The translations under genes were made by a program, and so were the position numbers. A stretch of DNA of 51,532 nt. Source: DASPSR01 sp035498715 (GTDB taxonomy: Bacteria; Nitrospirota; UBA9217). This document shows positions 25,779 to 33,983 of this stretch, piece after piece (the first letter of the stretch is position 1; every line of letters starts with the position of its first letter). Location of the stretch: the NCBI GenBank assembly GCA_035498715.1, contig DATJZV010000153.1, forward strand, positions 1 through 51,532, written 5' to 3'. The notes beneath the pieces were generated by a model that ran no database searches, had not been told where the DNA came from, and worked only from the letters and a program-made list of their open reading frames with translations.

Positions 25779-25793
25779 CATGTCCGGGACATG
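25779..25793. promoter_or_regulatory. palindrome upstream of scpA
   Basis: CATGTCC-G-GGACATG is a perfect 7-bp interrupted palindrome 33 bases upstream of the scpA start on the minus strand. It could be an operator for the scp operon. No second copy was found nearby. Confidence 0.35.
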
Positions 25794-25982
25794 AAAAATC
25801 ATCATAGTGAAATTAGCGTTATTTGCCCGAAAAGTCAAGAGAAAACATTACGCAGAGTACTCAGCACTTGGCTAATGGTTCGCGGGAAAGCTGCTATTTG
25901 ATATTTATGATTTGTGTGCAAGGAGTTGTGATGCATGACCTTTCTTCTCTGGTATAATAATAAAATATCCAGGAGAGTGAAG

Positions 25983-26966
25983 ATGGTGACTGGCAACGGG
26001 GGCTACTCTGAGAAGGAACTCTTACGCATGATCAGGAAGTGGATCCCGCGGGATCGCGTGCCCAAGCGGGTGAAAGTCAAGGACACAGCAGACTTCTTCC
26101 GCGTGGACTACGACGACGTGGTGATGCTGAACGATGTCCCCTATTTTATCCGGAACAACGAGCGCGAAGGGCGGTTCGGAATCGATGACGAACAGAAGTT
26201 CTGGGTCAAGCGCGCGCGCAATCTCGTTACCGGCGATGTCAAGATCCTGAAATGGGTCTTCAAGGAGCGATTTAACGCCAGGATAGGGAGCCTCATTTTC
26301 GAGTGCGTACGCAGTCCTCAGAAAGAGGCGCGGATCCTCGAACTCGTGCGCGGCAGGCCGGAGTTCATGCAGGGCGAAACCGTGCTCGATTCAGCCGGGA
26401 ACCAGCTTCGCATCCTCGACTACATCCGGGGCAAGACGCTCGGCCAGCTCACGCTCGAGATGGGCAAAGACCATGAGGATTTCTTCCATAATTACTATCC
26501 CGCTCTGCTCGACGAGTTCATCCGTGTTGTTGAGGCCATCCGCTTCCTGCATGAGAACAACGAGAAGCATGGGGACATTCGGCGAGACCACATCATCAAG
26601 GACGCCTCGACCCGTCAGTACCGCTGGATCGACTTCGATTTCAATTACCGCCACGGCGAGAGCCGTTTCGGATACGACCTCTTTGGCCTCGGGAACATAC
26701 TGCTCTTCATCACGGGACGGGGGGATATCACAACGTATCGCCTCTTGCGCGAGAGCCCGGAGACGTTCGACCGTCTGACGGAAGATGATGTGAACATCGT
26801 GTTTCACAACCGCGTAAACAATCTCAAGAAGATCTATCCCTATATTCCGGAGAAGCTGAACAGAGTTCTGATGCATTTTGCCTTGAGTGCGCCGGTGTAT
26901 TACGAATATACCAGGGAGTTGCTCGAGGACCTGGGAGAGGCGCGGGAAGAGTTGAAAAGGCGATGA
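25983..26966 (+). CDS. protein-kinase-like protein
   Basis: A 327-residue soluble protein. ATG 25983 is chosen because AGGAGA lies 6 bases upstream. The kinase-fold core is recognisable: an ATP-lobe lysine in DVKILKWVFKERF, then EAIRFLHENNEKHGDIRRDHII with the catalytic-loop Asp (HGD in place of HRD) and WIDFDF as the metal-binding DFG equivalent, followed by FGYDLFGLGNILLFITG. The glycine loop is not canonical. The best description is a lipopolysaccharide-kinase- or ABC1-like small-kinase relative; activity and substrate are unknown. It is divergent from scpA. Confidence 0.7.
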   Translation: MVTGNGGYSEKELLRMIRKWIPRDRVPKRVKVKDTADFFRVDYDDVVMLNDVPYFIRNNEREGRFGIDDEQKFWVKRARNLVTGDVKILKWVFKERFNARIGSLIFECVRSPQKEARILELVRGRPEFMQGETVLDSAGNQLRILDYIRGKTLGQLTLEMGKDHEDFFHNYYPALLDEFIRVVEAIRFLHENNEKHGDIRRDHIIKDASTRQYRWIDFDFNYRHGESRFGYDLFGLGNILLFITGRGDITTYRLLRESPETFDRLTEDDVNIVFHNRVNNLKKIYPYIPEKLNRVLMHFALSAPVYYEYTRELLEDLGEAREELKRR

Positions 26967-27074
26967 TCTGCCACATAGTGCGCGGAGCTCACCGGTGAGA
27001 ATTCAGTATCTGATCTTCAAATTCAACTCTCTGCGGTGGAGAAAATAAATTGTGCCCCCGAAAGGAGCCCAGCA

Positions 27075-27551
27075 ATGAATATCGAAAACACCAGCCCGAT
27101 GCAAGACAAGCACCTCCTGATCGCGGTCGATGAGTCCGACAGTTCGCGCCGCGCTGTGCTTTATGTCGCCGACTTCCTCGGCGGATTCCCAGGCTTCCGG
27201 GTCACGCTCTTGAGCGTCATTCCCGAGCCCGAGGAAGACTTTTTTGATACCAACGAGGAGATGAATGGCTGGATCAAGAACAAGATCGATGCGACTAACA
27301 AGATGCTTGAAAACTACCGTCAGGTCCTGATACAGTCCGGGTTCCCCCAGGACAAAGTCCAGTACCGTGCCTGTGTAGGAGAAGCCAAAGCGTTTTCCGA
27401 GGCCATTCTCGATACCCGTTGCGACCTCTCCTGCTGCACGATAGTCGTGGGGAGCCACCACAAATCCAAGACCGAGGAGTTCCTCTTTGGCAGCACCTCA
27501 AGCAAGCTCATCCACGAGGCCAAGAGTTGCTCGGTATGGGTAGTGGAATAA
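27075..27551 (+). CDS. universal stress protein (UspA family)
   Basis: A 158-residue protein starting at ATG 27075 behind AAAGGAG. The Usp fold is seen in LLIAVDESDSSRRAVLYVADFL, VTLLSVIPEPEE and the ATP-loop-like VVGSHHKSKTEEFLFGSTSSKLIHEAKSCSVWVV (27448-27549), where the usual G-x2-G-x9-G(S/T) is only partly kept. It probably responds to energy or redox stress. A terminator 240 bases downstream ends the unit. Confidence 0.8.
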   Translation: MNIENTSPMQDKHLLIAVDESDSSRRAVLYVADFLGGFPGFRVTLLSVIPEPEEDFFDTNEEMNGWIKNKIDATNKMLENYRQVLIQSGFPQDKVQYRACVGEAKAFSEAILDTRCDLSCCTIVVGSHHKSKTEEFLFGSTSSKLIHEAKSCSVWVVE

Positions 27552-27791
27552 ATTAAAGTGTTGGGGAGTGCAAAGGTAAATAACGACGCGTAAAAATTGA
27601 TTCATTGTATGCGTGCCTTGCTAAAAGACACATTCCGCACCAATGACGTGGACAGCGATTAGCAGGAAGGCAGCCTCCGAAGTTCTTTGAGCTCACACTG
27701 ACTACGAGTGGAACCAGTTGTACGAGCTAGATAACCCGTCCCTCTATCGAGACCCCTTCACTCCTCATTTTTCACGTTATCCGCATTTGGT

Positions 27792-27818
27792 AGGGGTTTT
27801 AAAAACCTCTTTTTTTTT
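27792..27818 (+). terminator. rho-independent terminator after the usp gene
   Basis: AGGGGTTTT (27792-27800) pairs with AAAACCTCT (27802-27810) and is followed directly by a run of T. It separates the stress-protein unit from the nrdJ promoter. Confidence 0.75.
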
Positions 27819-27900
27819 CATCCAGATTCTATGCTCTTGAAAAGGCCATTTCATTATAAAAGCCGCATGAAAATTGACTAAATATGGTATAAAAATAGCC

Positions 27901-27929
27901 TTGACAATACAATATCTTGTGGTTATACT
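27901..27929 (+). promoter_or_regulatory. nrdJ promoter with NrdR box in the spacer
   Basis: TTGACA (27901-27906), a 17-base spacer and TATACT (27924-27929) make a near-perfect sigma-70 promoter. The spacer holds ATACAATATCTTGTGG (27907-27922), which agrees at 14 of 16 positions with the NrdR box consensus ACACWATATMTWGTGT. A weaker match starts 30 bases upstream at 27877 (about 9 of 16), the three-turn spacing typical of tandem NrdR boxes. ATP/dATP-loaded NrdR bound here would block RNA polymerase and repress nrdJ. Confidence 0.75.
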
Positions 27930-28111
27930 TCCTACCAGTTTTTATTCCCGTAGGGTCGTTTCCTGCTGGTTTTTGCTTCTCATAGCATCACGCAAAAAAC
28001 CTCAATAGGCTTCACCCGAGAGAAACACATCATAGGCAGGGCCAAATGAGAAATTCACTAAAATACTGTTTTAATCGTTCGGCTAGTCAATCTGACAATT
28101 AGTAATATAAT

Positions 28112-28162
28112 GCCGGGGCGGTCAATCAATCCGCTCCGGCTTTAATTTCAATTTATTTTTTT
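28112..28162 (+). terminator. terminator-like hairpin in the nrdJ leader (possible attenuator)
   Basis: GCCGGGGCGG (28112-28121) pairs over 10 bp (one G-T) with CCGCTCCGGC (28131-28140), followed by a T-rich tail to 28162. It lies between the promoter and the start codon, 180 bases into the transcript, so it either ends most transcription or is an attenuator. The leader 27936-28111 shows no recognisable cobalamin riboswitch core. Confidence 0.7.
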
Positions 28163-28183
28163 ATATTCATCATGGAGGGAATC

Positions 28184-30544
28184 ATGAAGAGCGCGGCTTC
28201 TGTTTCGGCACCAGCATACGGCAAGGGTCTCAATCTGTCCGAGAACTGCCTCAAGGTGCTCGAAAAACGCTATCTCAAACGGAACGAGGATGGGACCGTT
28301 ATCGAAACAGCAGTAGATATGTTCACGCGCGTGGCGCGGACCATCGCCGAAGCAGACCGGGCCTACGGCAAGTCAGACGCCGAGGTGGAGCGGATAGCGA
28401 CCGAGTTCTATCGCCTTATGACGTCCCTCGAGTTTTTGCCGAACAGCCCCACGCTCATGAATGCGGGACGGGAGCTCGGTCAGCTCTCGGCCTGTTTTGT
28501 GCTGCCCGTGGGCGACTCCATGGACGAGATCTTTGAGTCCGTGAAGCAGGCGGCTCTTATCCATAAGTCCGGCGGAGGTACGGGCTTCTCTTTCTCCCGC
28601 ATCCGCCCCAAGAATGATGTGGTCAAATCCACCAAGGGGGTGTCGTCTGGCCCCATTTCGTTCATGACCGTGTTCGACGCGGCCACGGAGACGGTAAAGC
28701 AGGGTGGCACGCGCCGCGGGGCGAACATGGGCATCCTGCAGGTGGACCATCCGGACATTCTGGACTTCATCACCTGCAAACAGCAGAACGACCGGCTGAA
28801 CAACTTTAATATCTCCGTTGCCATCACCGATCCCTTCATGGAGGCGGTAGAGAAGGACGATGAGTATGATCTCGTGTCGCCCCGGAACAAGGGCGTGGTC
28901 AAGCGCCTTCATGCCCGCCGGGTTTTTGATACCGTCGTGAACATGGCTTGGAAGAACGGCGACCCGGGCATTATTTTCCTTGACCGCATCAATCAGTACA
29001 ACCCCACGCCGCATGTGGGCAAGGTGGAATCTACCAACCCCTGCGGTGAGCAGCCGCTTCTACCGTACGAGTCCTGCAACCTGGGCTCGATCAACCTGGC
29101 CCGGATGCTTGCGAGGCACAGCAAGGCCGTGGACTACGACAAACTTAGCCACACGGTGCGGCAAGCGGTCCACTTCCTGGACAACGTGATCGATGTGAAT
29201 CGCTATCCCATCGACAAGATCAGCCAGATGACCCGCGCCAACCGCAAGATCGGCCTCGGCGTCATGGGCTTCGCAGACATGCTGCTCGAGATGGGCATCC
29301 CCTACAGTTCCGACGAGGCCGTCAAACTAGGGGAGTCAGTTATGAAATTCATTACCGATGAGGGCCGGAAGATGAGCGAGGAACTTGCCAGGGAGCGCGG
29401 GGCCTTTCCGAAATTTGAAGGAAGTATCTACGACAGACCGGGCATGGCGCCGGTGCGGAATGCGACGGTGACGACGATCGCTCCAACAGGCACGCTCTCG
29501 ATCATCGCAGGCTGCTCGAGCGGCATCGAACCGCTCTTCGCCCTTACTTTTGTCCGGAAGGTGCTCGATGGTGCTGAACTCCTCGAGGTGAACCCCGTGT
29601 TCGAAAGGGTTGCCAAGGAGCGAGGCTTCTATTCCGACGAGCTTATGAAGGATATCGCCGAACACGGGGGGTGCACAGGCATCCCCACGGTCCCCGAGGA
29701 CGTTCAGCGCGTGTTCGTTACGGCCCACGACATCACTCCCGAGTGGCATATCCGCATGCAGGGTGCGTTCCAGAAGTATACTGATAACGCGGTGTCCAAG
29801 ACCGTGAACTTCCCGCACAGCGCCACGCAAAAGGATGTGGAGAAGGTGTATATGCTGGCGTATAAGCTCGGCTGCAAGGGCGTGACCATCTACCGCGACG
29901 GCTCGCGCGACGAACAGGTCCTGAGCACGGGTGCCACCGAAAAGGCACGCAAGGCCGCCGCAGCTGACCATCCGGTCACGGTCGCTTCGGCATCACCCGA
30001 ACTGGCTGAGGAGAAGAAGCCGCGCCATCGTCCGCTTCTCACCCAAGGGGTCACGCAGAAGATCCCGACGGGCTGCGGCAACCTCTACATTACGATCAAC
30101 GAGGACGAGGAAGGCATCTGCGAGGTTTTCTCGACGATGGGTAAGTCCGGCGGATGTGCCGCTAGCCAATCAGAAGCAGTAAGCCGCATGGTCTCCCTCG
30201 CGCTCCGTTCCGGAGTGTCCATCGACTCTATCATCAAGCAGGTTAAGGGCATTCGCTGCCCATCGCCGGCATGGGGCGAGGGCGGCTCAATCTTGTCCTG
30301 CCCTGATGCCATTGGCAGGGCGCTTGAGCGCTATGCCAAGGACGGCATGAGCTACCGACAGCATCACAAGGTCAAGGCAGCGTCGGCACAGCAGGTGATT
30401 GCCAATTCATCATCCGACTGCGCTAAAGGAGGGAGCAAGAACCTTCTCGGCCTCTGCCCCGAATGCCCCGACTGCGGCGGGCTTCTGGAATTCGGCGAGG
30501 GCTGCGCCTTCTGCCGGGGGTGTGGGTTCTCAAAGTGCGGGTAA
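28184..30544 (+). CDS. nrdJ: vitamin B12-dependent (class II) ribonucleotide reductase
   Basis: A 786-residue protein. ATG 28184 has GGAGGGA 5-6 bases upstream, better than ATG 28172, which lies inside that site. It makes deoxyribonucleotides with adenosylcobalamin, with or without oxygen. Motifs: EFLPNSPTLMNAG, the redox Cys in LSACFVLPVGDS, the active-site NPCGEQPLLPYESCNLGS holding the thiyl-radical Cys, and the phosphate-binding ATVTTIAPTGTLS. A TSCPD domain follows from about residue 620, and the C-terminus carries a Cys-rich tail (CPECPDCGG and CRGCGFSKCG) for zinc or thioredoxin-linked re-reduction. It is monocistronic, between two terminators. Confidence 0.96.
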   Translation: MKSAASVSAPAYGKGLNLSENCLKVLEKRYLKRNEDGTVIETAVDMFTRVARTIAEADRAYGKSDAEVERIATEFYRLMTSLEFLPNSPTLMNAGRELGQLSACFVLPVGDSMDEIFESVKQAALIHKSGGGTGFSFSRIRPKNDVVKSTKGVSSGPISFMTVFDAATETVKQGGTRRGANMGILQVDHPDILDFITCKQQNDRLNNFNISVAITDPFMEAVEKDDEYDLVSPRNKGVVKRLHARRVFDTVVNMAWKNGDPGIIFLDRINQYNPTPHVGKVESTNPCGEQPLLPYESCNLGSINLARMLARHSKAVDYDKLSHTVRQAVHFLDNVIDVNRYPIDKISQMTRANRKIGLGVMGFADMLLEMGIPYSSDEAVKLGESVMKFITDEGRKMSEELARERGAFPKFEGSIYDRPGMAPVRNATVTTIAPTGTLSIIAGCSSGIEPLFALTFVRKVLDGAELLEVNPVFERVAKERGFYSDELMKDIAEHGGCTGIPTVPEDVQRVFVTAHDITPEWHIRMQGAFQKYTDNAVSKTVNFPHSATQKDVEKVYMLAYKLGCKGVTIYRDGSRDEQVLSTGATEKARKAAAADHPVTVASASPELAEEKKPRHRPLLTQGVTQKIPTGCGNLYITINEDEEGICEVFSTMGKSGGCAASQSEAVSRMVSLALRSGVSIDSIIKQVKGIRCPSPAWGEGGSILSCPDAIGRALERYAKDGMSYRQHHKVKAASAQQVIANSSSDCAKGGSKNLLGLCPECPDCGGLLEFGEGCAFCRGCGFSKCG

Positions 30545-30661
30545 CCTCAGTTCGGAGTGCAGAGCAGGCCTAAGAATCCCTGAGGATTCATTACGGGAGG
30601 TAAGTTGAGGAAAACAATTGCTGTCAGCATAACCAGTGTGAAAATGCAGTTTGAATAATGG

Positions 30662-30691
30662 AAGCCGGGAGATTTTTCTCCCGGCTTTTTT
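30662..30691 (+). terminator. rho-independent terminator of nrdJ
   Basis: AAGCCGGGAG (30662-30671) pairs perfectly with CTCCCGGCTT (30678-30687), loop ATTTTT, followed by T. One of the strongest terminators in the window. Confidence 0.9.
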
Positions 30692-30766
30692 ATGCGCAGA
30701 GGGCGTCCGCATAAAGGCCGCCGACAACCTATTCCAAGTTAACATGCTGTATTTTAAGGAGAATAT

Positions 30767-30964
30767 ATGGCGCTCGACTTAGATGATGTGATCCTTGAGC
30801 TTTACCGACTTGCGGAGACGAAGGAATGGGATGGCACCAAAACGGAAGAGGCGCTGGCAGCCGCCATAGAGGGCATGGAGCATATCTGGGAGCTCAGGCA
30901 GGCAGACAAGAGGAAGACCGCGATGGTGAAAGCGAACAAGAAACAGCCACGAATATGGTGTTAA
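30767..30964 (+). CDS. small hypothetical protein
   Basis: A 65-residue protein, start supported by AAGGAGAATAT before the ATG. The first 45 residues are predicted helical and acidic (LDDVILELYRLAETKEWD, then EALAAAIEGMEHIWELRQ); the tail is basic and ends in PRIWC. I do not recognise the family. It lies alone between the nrdJ terminator and the Lys-rich gene. Confidence 0.65.
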   Translation: MALDLDDVILELYRLAETKEWDGTKTEEALAAAIEGMEHIWELRQADKRKTAMVKANKKQPRIWC

Positions 30965-31154
30965 GCTTCCTGAGAGGAAAAAACTTGACATTTGGTTGAT
31001 ATGCTTCTACATTAATTATTAAGCTCGTAAGCGATATAGGGTGCTGTTGCTAGTTATCCGTGTCTCGAATATTCTAAACGCATTTTTTTTATACTGTAGA
31101 ACCGCATTTAGCCCGTGGAACACGGGTCATCAGCATAGAAGGAGGGGAATGCAT

Positions 31155-31499
31155 ATGGCCAGTGAGAAGATTGTGCAGTTTGAGTGCAAGGTGTGCGGCA
31201 GAAGGATGAGCGTTACGAGAAGCGGTGAAATGTATGAAGAGCCTGTGTATTGCTGCGGTCTTGAGTCGACGGAAGTGACTGCTCCGGAAGAGCTGGCCGC
31301 TGTGACGGCACCTGCGGTCAGGAAAAAACCCGCGAAGAAGAAGGCCGCAAAAAAGGCAGCAAAAAAGAAAGCTGTCAAGAAGGCAAAGAAAAAGGCTGTG
31401 AAGAAGAAAGCAGCGAAGAAAAAAGCAACCAAGAAGAAAGCTGCAAAAAAGAAGACTGCGAAAAAGAAAGCGAAGAAAAAGACCTCCAAGAGAAGATAA
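31155..31499 (+). CDS. Cys-knuckle protein with histone H1-like lysine tail
   Basis: A 114-residue protein. GGAGGGG at 31141 is 8 bases before ATG 31155 and too close to ATG 31149. Residues 1-35 carry FECKVCGRRM and PVYCCG, a four-Cys arrangement suggesting a small zinc or iron ribbon. From about residue 55 to the end it is a low-complexity repeat of KKAAKK/KKAVKK units like histone H1 or bacterial HC1-type tails, which bind DNA or RNA without sequence preference. A nucleoid or nucleic-acid protein is likely. A terminator follows. Confidence 0.75.
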   Translation: MASEKIVQFECKVCGRRMSVTRSGEMYEEPVYCCGLESTEVTAPEELAAVTAPAVRKKPAKKKAAKKAAKKKAVKKAKKKAVKKKAAKKKATKKKAAKKKTAKKKAKKKTSKRR

Positions 31500-31520
31500 T
31501 GCACAGCTACGGCATTTCCA

Positions 31521-31558
31521 AAGGGCTCCCGGGAAAGATTATTCCGGAAGCCCTTTTT
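31521..31558 (+). terminator. rho-independent terminator
   Basis: AAGGGCT (31521-31527) pairs with AGCCCTT (31549-31555), with an imperfect inner CCGG extension, then TTTTTG. It ends the Lys-rich gene transcript. Confidence 0.75.
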
Positions 31559-31618
31559 GTTTCTAGATGTTCTTATAAAACAGTTGACTTATCGGACTTC
31601 TGGCTTTAGGATTCTTCC

Positions 31619-32395
31619 ATGCAAACTACAACGTATCTGGAGCGCCGGATCAGGAGACTTGCCGGCAAGGCCGTTGGCGACTTCGATCTGATACAAAGCA
31701 ATGACCGGATCCTCGTGGCGCTGTCCGGCGGCAAGGATAGCTGGACGCTGCTCCATATATTGGACAGCCTGAGACAGCGGGCACCGGTGAATTTTTCTCT
31801 TGTCGCCGTAACGGTCCACCCCGGTTTCCCGGGATTTCAAACCGGCCCGATCGAGGCATATCTCCGTGAACGGGGTTATGAATACAGCATCGTCCATGCC
31901 CCTATCCATGAAATCATGTTAGAAAAGCTGAAGCCTGAGGACACCCCCTGCTCCCTCTGCGCCCGGATACGCAGGGGCGTCCTGTATACCCAGGCGATCG
32001 AGCACGGCTGCACGAAGGTGGCCCTCGGTCACCACAGTGATGATTTCATAGAGACGCTGCTGCTCAACCAGTTCTACAACGGCACGATCAAGGCCATGGC
32101 CCCCTTGGTGCATGCTGAGGACGGCAGGAATGTGGTGATTCGCCCGCTTGTGTATGTTCACGAGGATTTTATCATCCAGTATGCCTCTGCTGCCCGGTTC
32201 CCGGTTACCTGCTGTGCCTGTCCTTCCTGTGGAGATCCGGACATGAAAAGGGTCAGGATAAAGAAGTTACTCTCCAGCCTTGAGCAGGAACAGCCGGGGA
32301 TCAAGGCAAGCCTGCTCGCCGCTCTCGGAGACATCAACCTTCGCCACCTCCTGGTTCGGGATCGGCATGACAATGCAAAGAGCAGGAGGAGATAA
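31619..32395 (+). CDS. ttcA: tRNA 2-thiolation enzyme TtcA-like (PP-loop ATPase)
   Basis: A 258-residue protein with the PP-loop LVALSGGKDSWTLLHIL near residue 35, CSLCARIRRGVLYTQA holding a CxxC pair, GHHSDDFIETLLLN, and a further CCACPSCG motif. TtcA activates C32 of tRNA with ATP and transfers sulfur, using an iron-sulfur cluster held by such cysteines. Length is slightly shorter than E. coli TtcA (about 311). The weak upstream region gives no clear ribosome site, so the start is approximate. Confidence 0.85.
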   Translation: MQTTTYLERRIRRLAGKAVGDFDLIQSNDRILVALSGGKDSWTLLHILDSLRQRAPVNFSLVAVTVHPGFPGFQTGPIEAYLRERGYEYSIVHAPIHEIMLEKLKPEDTPCSLCARIRRGVLYTQAIEHGCTKVALGHHSDDFIETLLLNQFYNGTIKAMAPLVHAEDGRNVVIRPLVYVHEDFIIQYASAARFPVTCCACPSCGDPDMKRVRIKKLLSSLEQEQPGIKASLLAALGDINLRHLLVRDRHDNAKSRRR

Positions 32396-32630
32396 TCCCT
32401 TGGCAAAAGCCTGAAAATCAGGCTGGGAAAAGACAAAAGGTTTGACATTCTATGCTTGTGAGGCATATAATTTACTCCATTGGAGAAAGCCGCCAAATCC
32501 TATCAGCGATGGACATTATTCATTAGGAGATGGTGGTATAAAGCTGCTTTCGATATTCTTTAGAGAACGAAGTTCCCTATCGGAGATTGCCGAAAATTGT
32601 TGAGCAATTTTTCTTCCTGCGGAGGCTGCT

Positions 32631-33326
32631 ATGGCCGAGACCAAGAAACTCGGTGAGCTCTTGAAAGATGCCGGTCTGATCGACGATTTCCAACTCCAGT
32701 CGGCGCTTTCGCACCAGCGTAACTGGGGAGGAAAGCTGGGTGCCATCCTCATTGAACTCGAGTTCGTCCGGGAAGATGATCTGGCCAAAATCATAGCTGA
32801 AAAACTGCGCACGCCATATGTCAACCTTTTTGAGCCTCTTGTCCCCGAGGATGTTATCAAACTGATCAAGAGTGATGTCGTGAAAAGATACAATATCGTC
32901 CCTGCGAAGAAAGACGGAGGGACCCTTGTGGTCGCGATGGCCGATCCCCTGGACTATGAAGTGGTCGATGCACTCAGGTTCATTACCGGCCTAAAGGTCA
33001 AACCGGCCTTGGCTCTGGACTCAGAAATCAGGGATGCTATCCGAAAATATTATGATGGCGAAGACGTCGTCAGAAAGACCAAGACCACCTTTCGGGACAT
33101 AACCGCGGCCGCAGGGAAAATGGAGATCATTCGCGGGAGCGACCTCAAGATGGCCCCGACAGCGGGAACGACTTCGCCGATTCTGCCGGAGGCGGAAGCG
33201 GTGCGGCAGGAACAGTCTGATAGCAGGATACGTCTTGATGCGCTCATCAGCTTGCTGATCGATAAAGACCTGATCACGCGCGATGAACTCATGAAGATGA
33301 TCTACCAGAAGAAAAGCGGGCTGTGA
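32631..33326 (+). CDS. stand-alone MshEN (T2SS/PilB N-terminal) domain protein
   Basis: A 231-residue protein, start supported by TGCGGAGG before the ATG. Residues 5-140 match the N-terminal domain of GspE/PilB/MshE ATPases: KLGELLKDAGLIDDFQLQSALSHQRNWGGKLG (32646-32741), IAEKLRTPYVNLFEPLVPEDVIKLI (32791-32865) and VVAMADPLDYEVVDALRF. In MshE this domain binds cyclic-di-GMP. No ATPase domain follows; instead there is a linker and a C-terminal helical segment (LISLLIDKDLITRDELMKMI) that resembles half of the same fold. A c-di-GMP-responsive adaptor of type IV pili is plausible inference. Confidence 0.75.
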   Translation: MAETKKLGELLKDAGLIDDFQLQSALSHQRNWGGKLGAILIELEFVREDDLAKIIAEKLRTPYVNLFEPLVPEDVIKLIKSDVVKRYNIVPAKKDGGTLVVAMADPLDYEVVDALRFITGLKVKPALALDSEIRDAIRKYYDGEDVVRKTKTTFRDITAAAGKMEIIRGSDLKMAPTAGTTSPILPEAEAVRQEQSDSRIRLDALISLLIDKDLITRDELMKMIYQKKSGL

Positions 33327-33465
33327 AGAGGGTCGAGATGCTCCCTAGATCGTATCCCTGGGGTTAACGGTTGGCAACATACAGGATTTTTGGGATCACG
33401 ATGACTAAAATGGTGGACTTCGTAAAATTCATGGGAGAATCAAGGTGGTTCGGAAAGGAAGCATT

Positions 33466-33864
33466 ATGAAGAGACTTGTTCTGGCAGCCGTGGTGGTCAT
33501 CGCGCTTGGTGGTATCGGATCGGTTGCTCCGGCCCAGGATTACACGGGACCCAAGGCTTTGGTCGATCAGCTCAAGTATCATCTCGGCAAGGTTGTCCAA
33601 GGGGAGCAGGCCGAGCATGTATTTGAGCTACGCAGCGTGGGCAAGGAAGCCTTGGTGATCGACCGTATTCAGTCCAGTTGAGGCTGCACGGCCGCGGTGA
33701 TTAGTTCTAATCGCCTGGAACCGGGAAGCGTGGGGCAGGTCAAGGTCACGGTGGATACCGCCGGAAGAACGGGATACCTTGAAAAACATGTCACGGTGTA
33801 TACGAATGATCGCATCATGCCTGCGATAACATTTACGCTGACCTTGGAAATTTTGCAAAAGTAA
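33466..33864 (+). CDS. DUF1573-family selenoprotein (UGA at codon 72)
   Basis: ATG 33466 follows AAAGGAAG and begins a signal peptide (LVLAAVVVIALGGIG, cleavage near AQ-DY). The frame meets TGA at 33679-33681 after IDRIQSS, then stays open for 60 codons to TAA 33862 and reads GCTAAVISSNRLEPG, VKVTVDT and KHVTVYTND. That is the normal DUF1573 domain, whose hallmark is CGCT; here it becomes U72-G-C74-T, a UxC redox pair. An 8-bp hairpin with loop GTTC starts 14 bases after the UGA, loop G at 22 bases, which fits a bacterial SECIS. Stopping at TGA would cut the domain in half, so selenocysteine is the simplest reading; a nonsense-mutated pseudogene is the alternative. Periplasmic or secreted; function unknown. 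Confidence 0.85.
33696..33715 (+). promoter_or_regulatory. SECIS-like hairpin of the DUF1573 gene
   Basis: GGTGATTA (33696-33703) pairs with TAATCGCC (33708-33715): seven Watson-Crick pairs and one G-T, loop GTTC. The first loop base is G, as bacterial SECIS elements require, and lies 22 bases after the UGA. The hairpin is inside the coding region, as in bacteria. Confidence 0.75.
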
Positions 33865-33909
33865 CATTCTGCACTATCCCAGTCATATGCGGCATCATAC
33901 ACTATTTTC

Positions 33910-33939
33910 TTGACAATTTTCTGCAGCTTATGATAGTGT
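33910..33939 (+). promoter_or_regulatory. possible promoter of the aminotransferase/serA unit
   Basis: TTGACA (33910-33915), 18-base spacer and TAGTGT (33934-33939). The -35 is perfect and the -10 weak. Confidence 0.4.
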
Positions 33940-33983
33940 TTTATGGTTTTGGCCGGAAATCATCATAGAGAGGCAGTAATACC

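Noticed and set aside
27930..28111. Cobalamin riboswitch upstream of nrdJ
   Set aside because: The B12-box and the conserved GCCACUG-type and AGCCAGGAGACCUGCC-type elements are not present; only the terminator-like end resembles a riboswitch.
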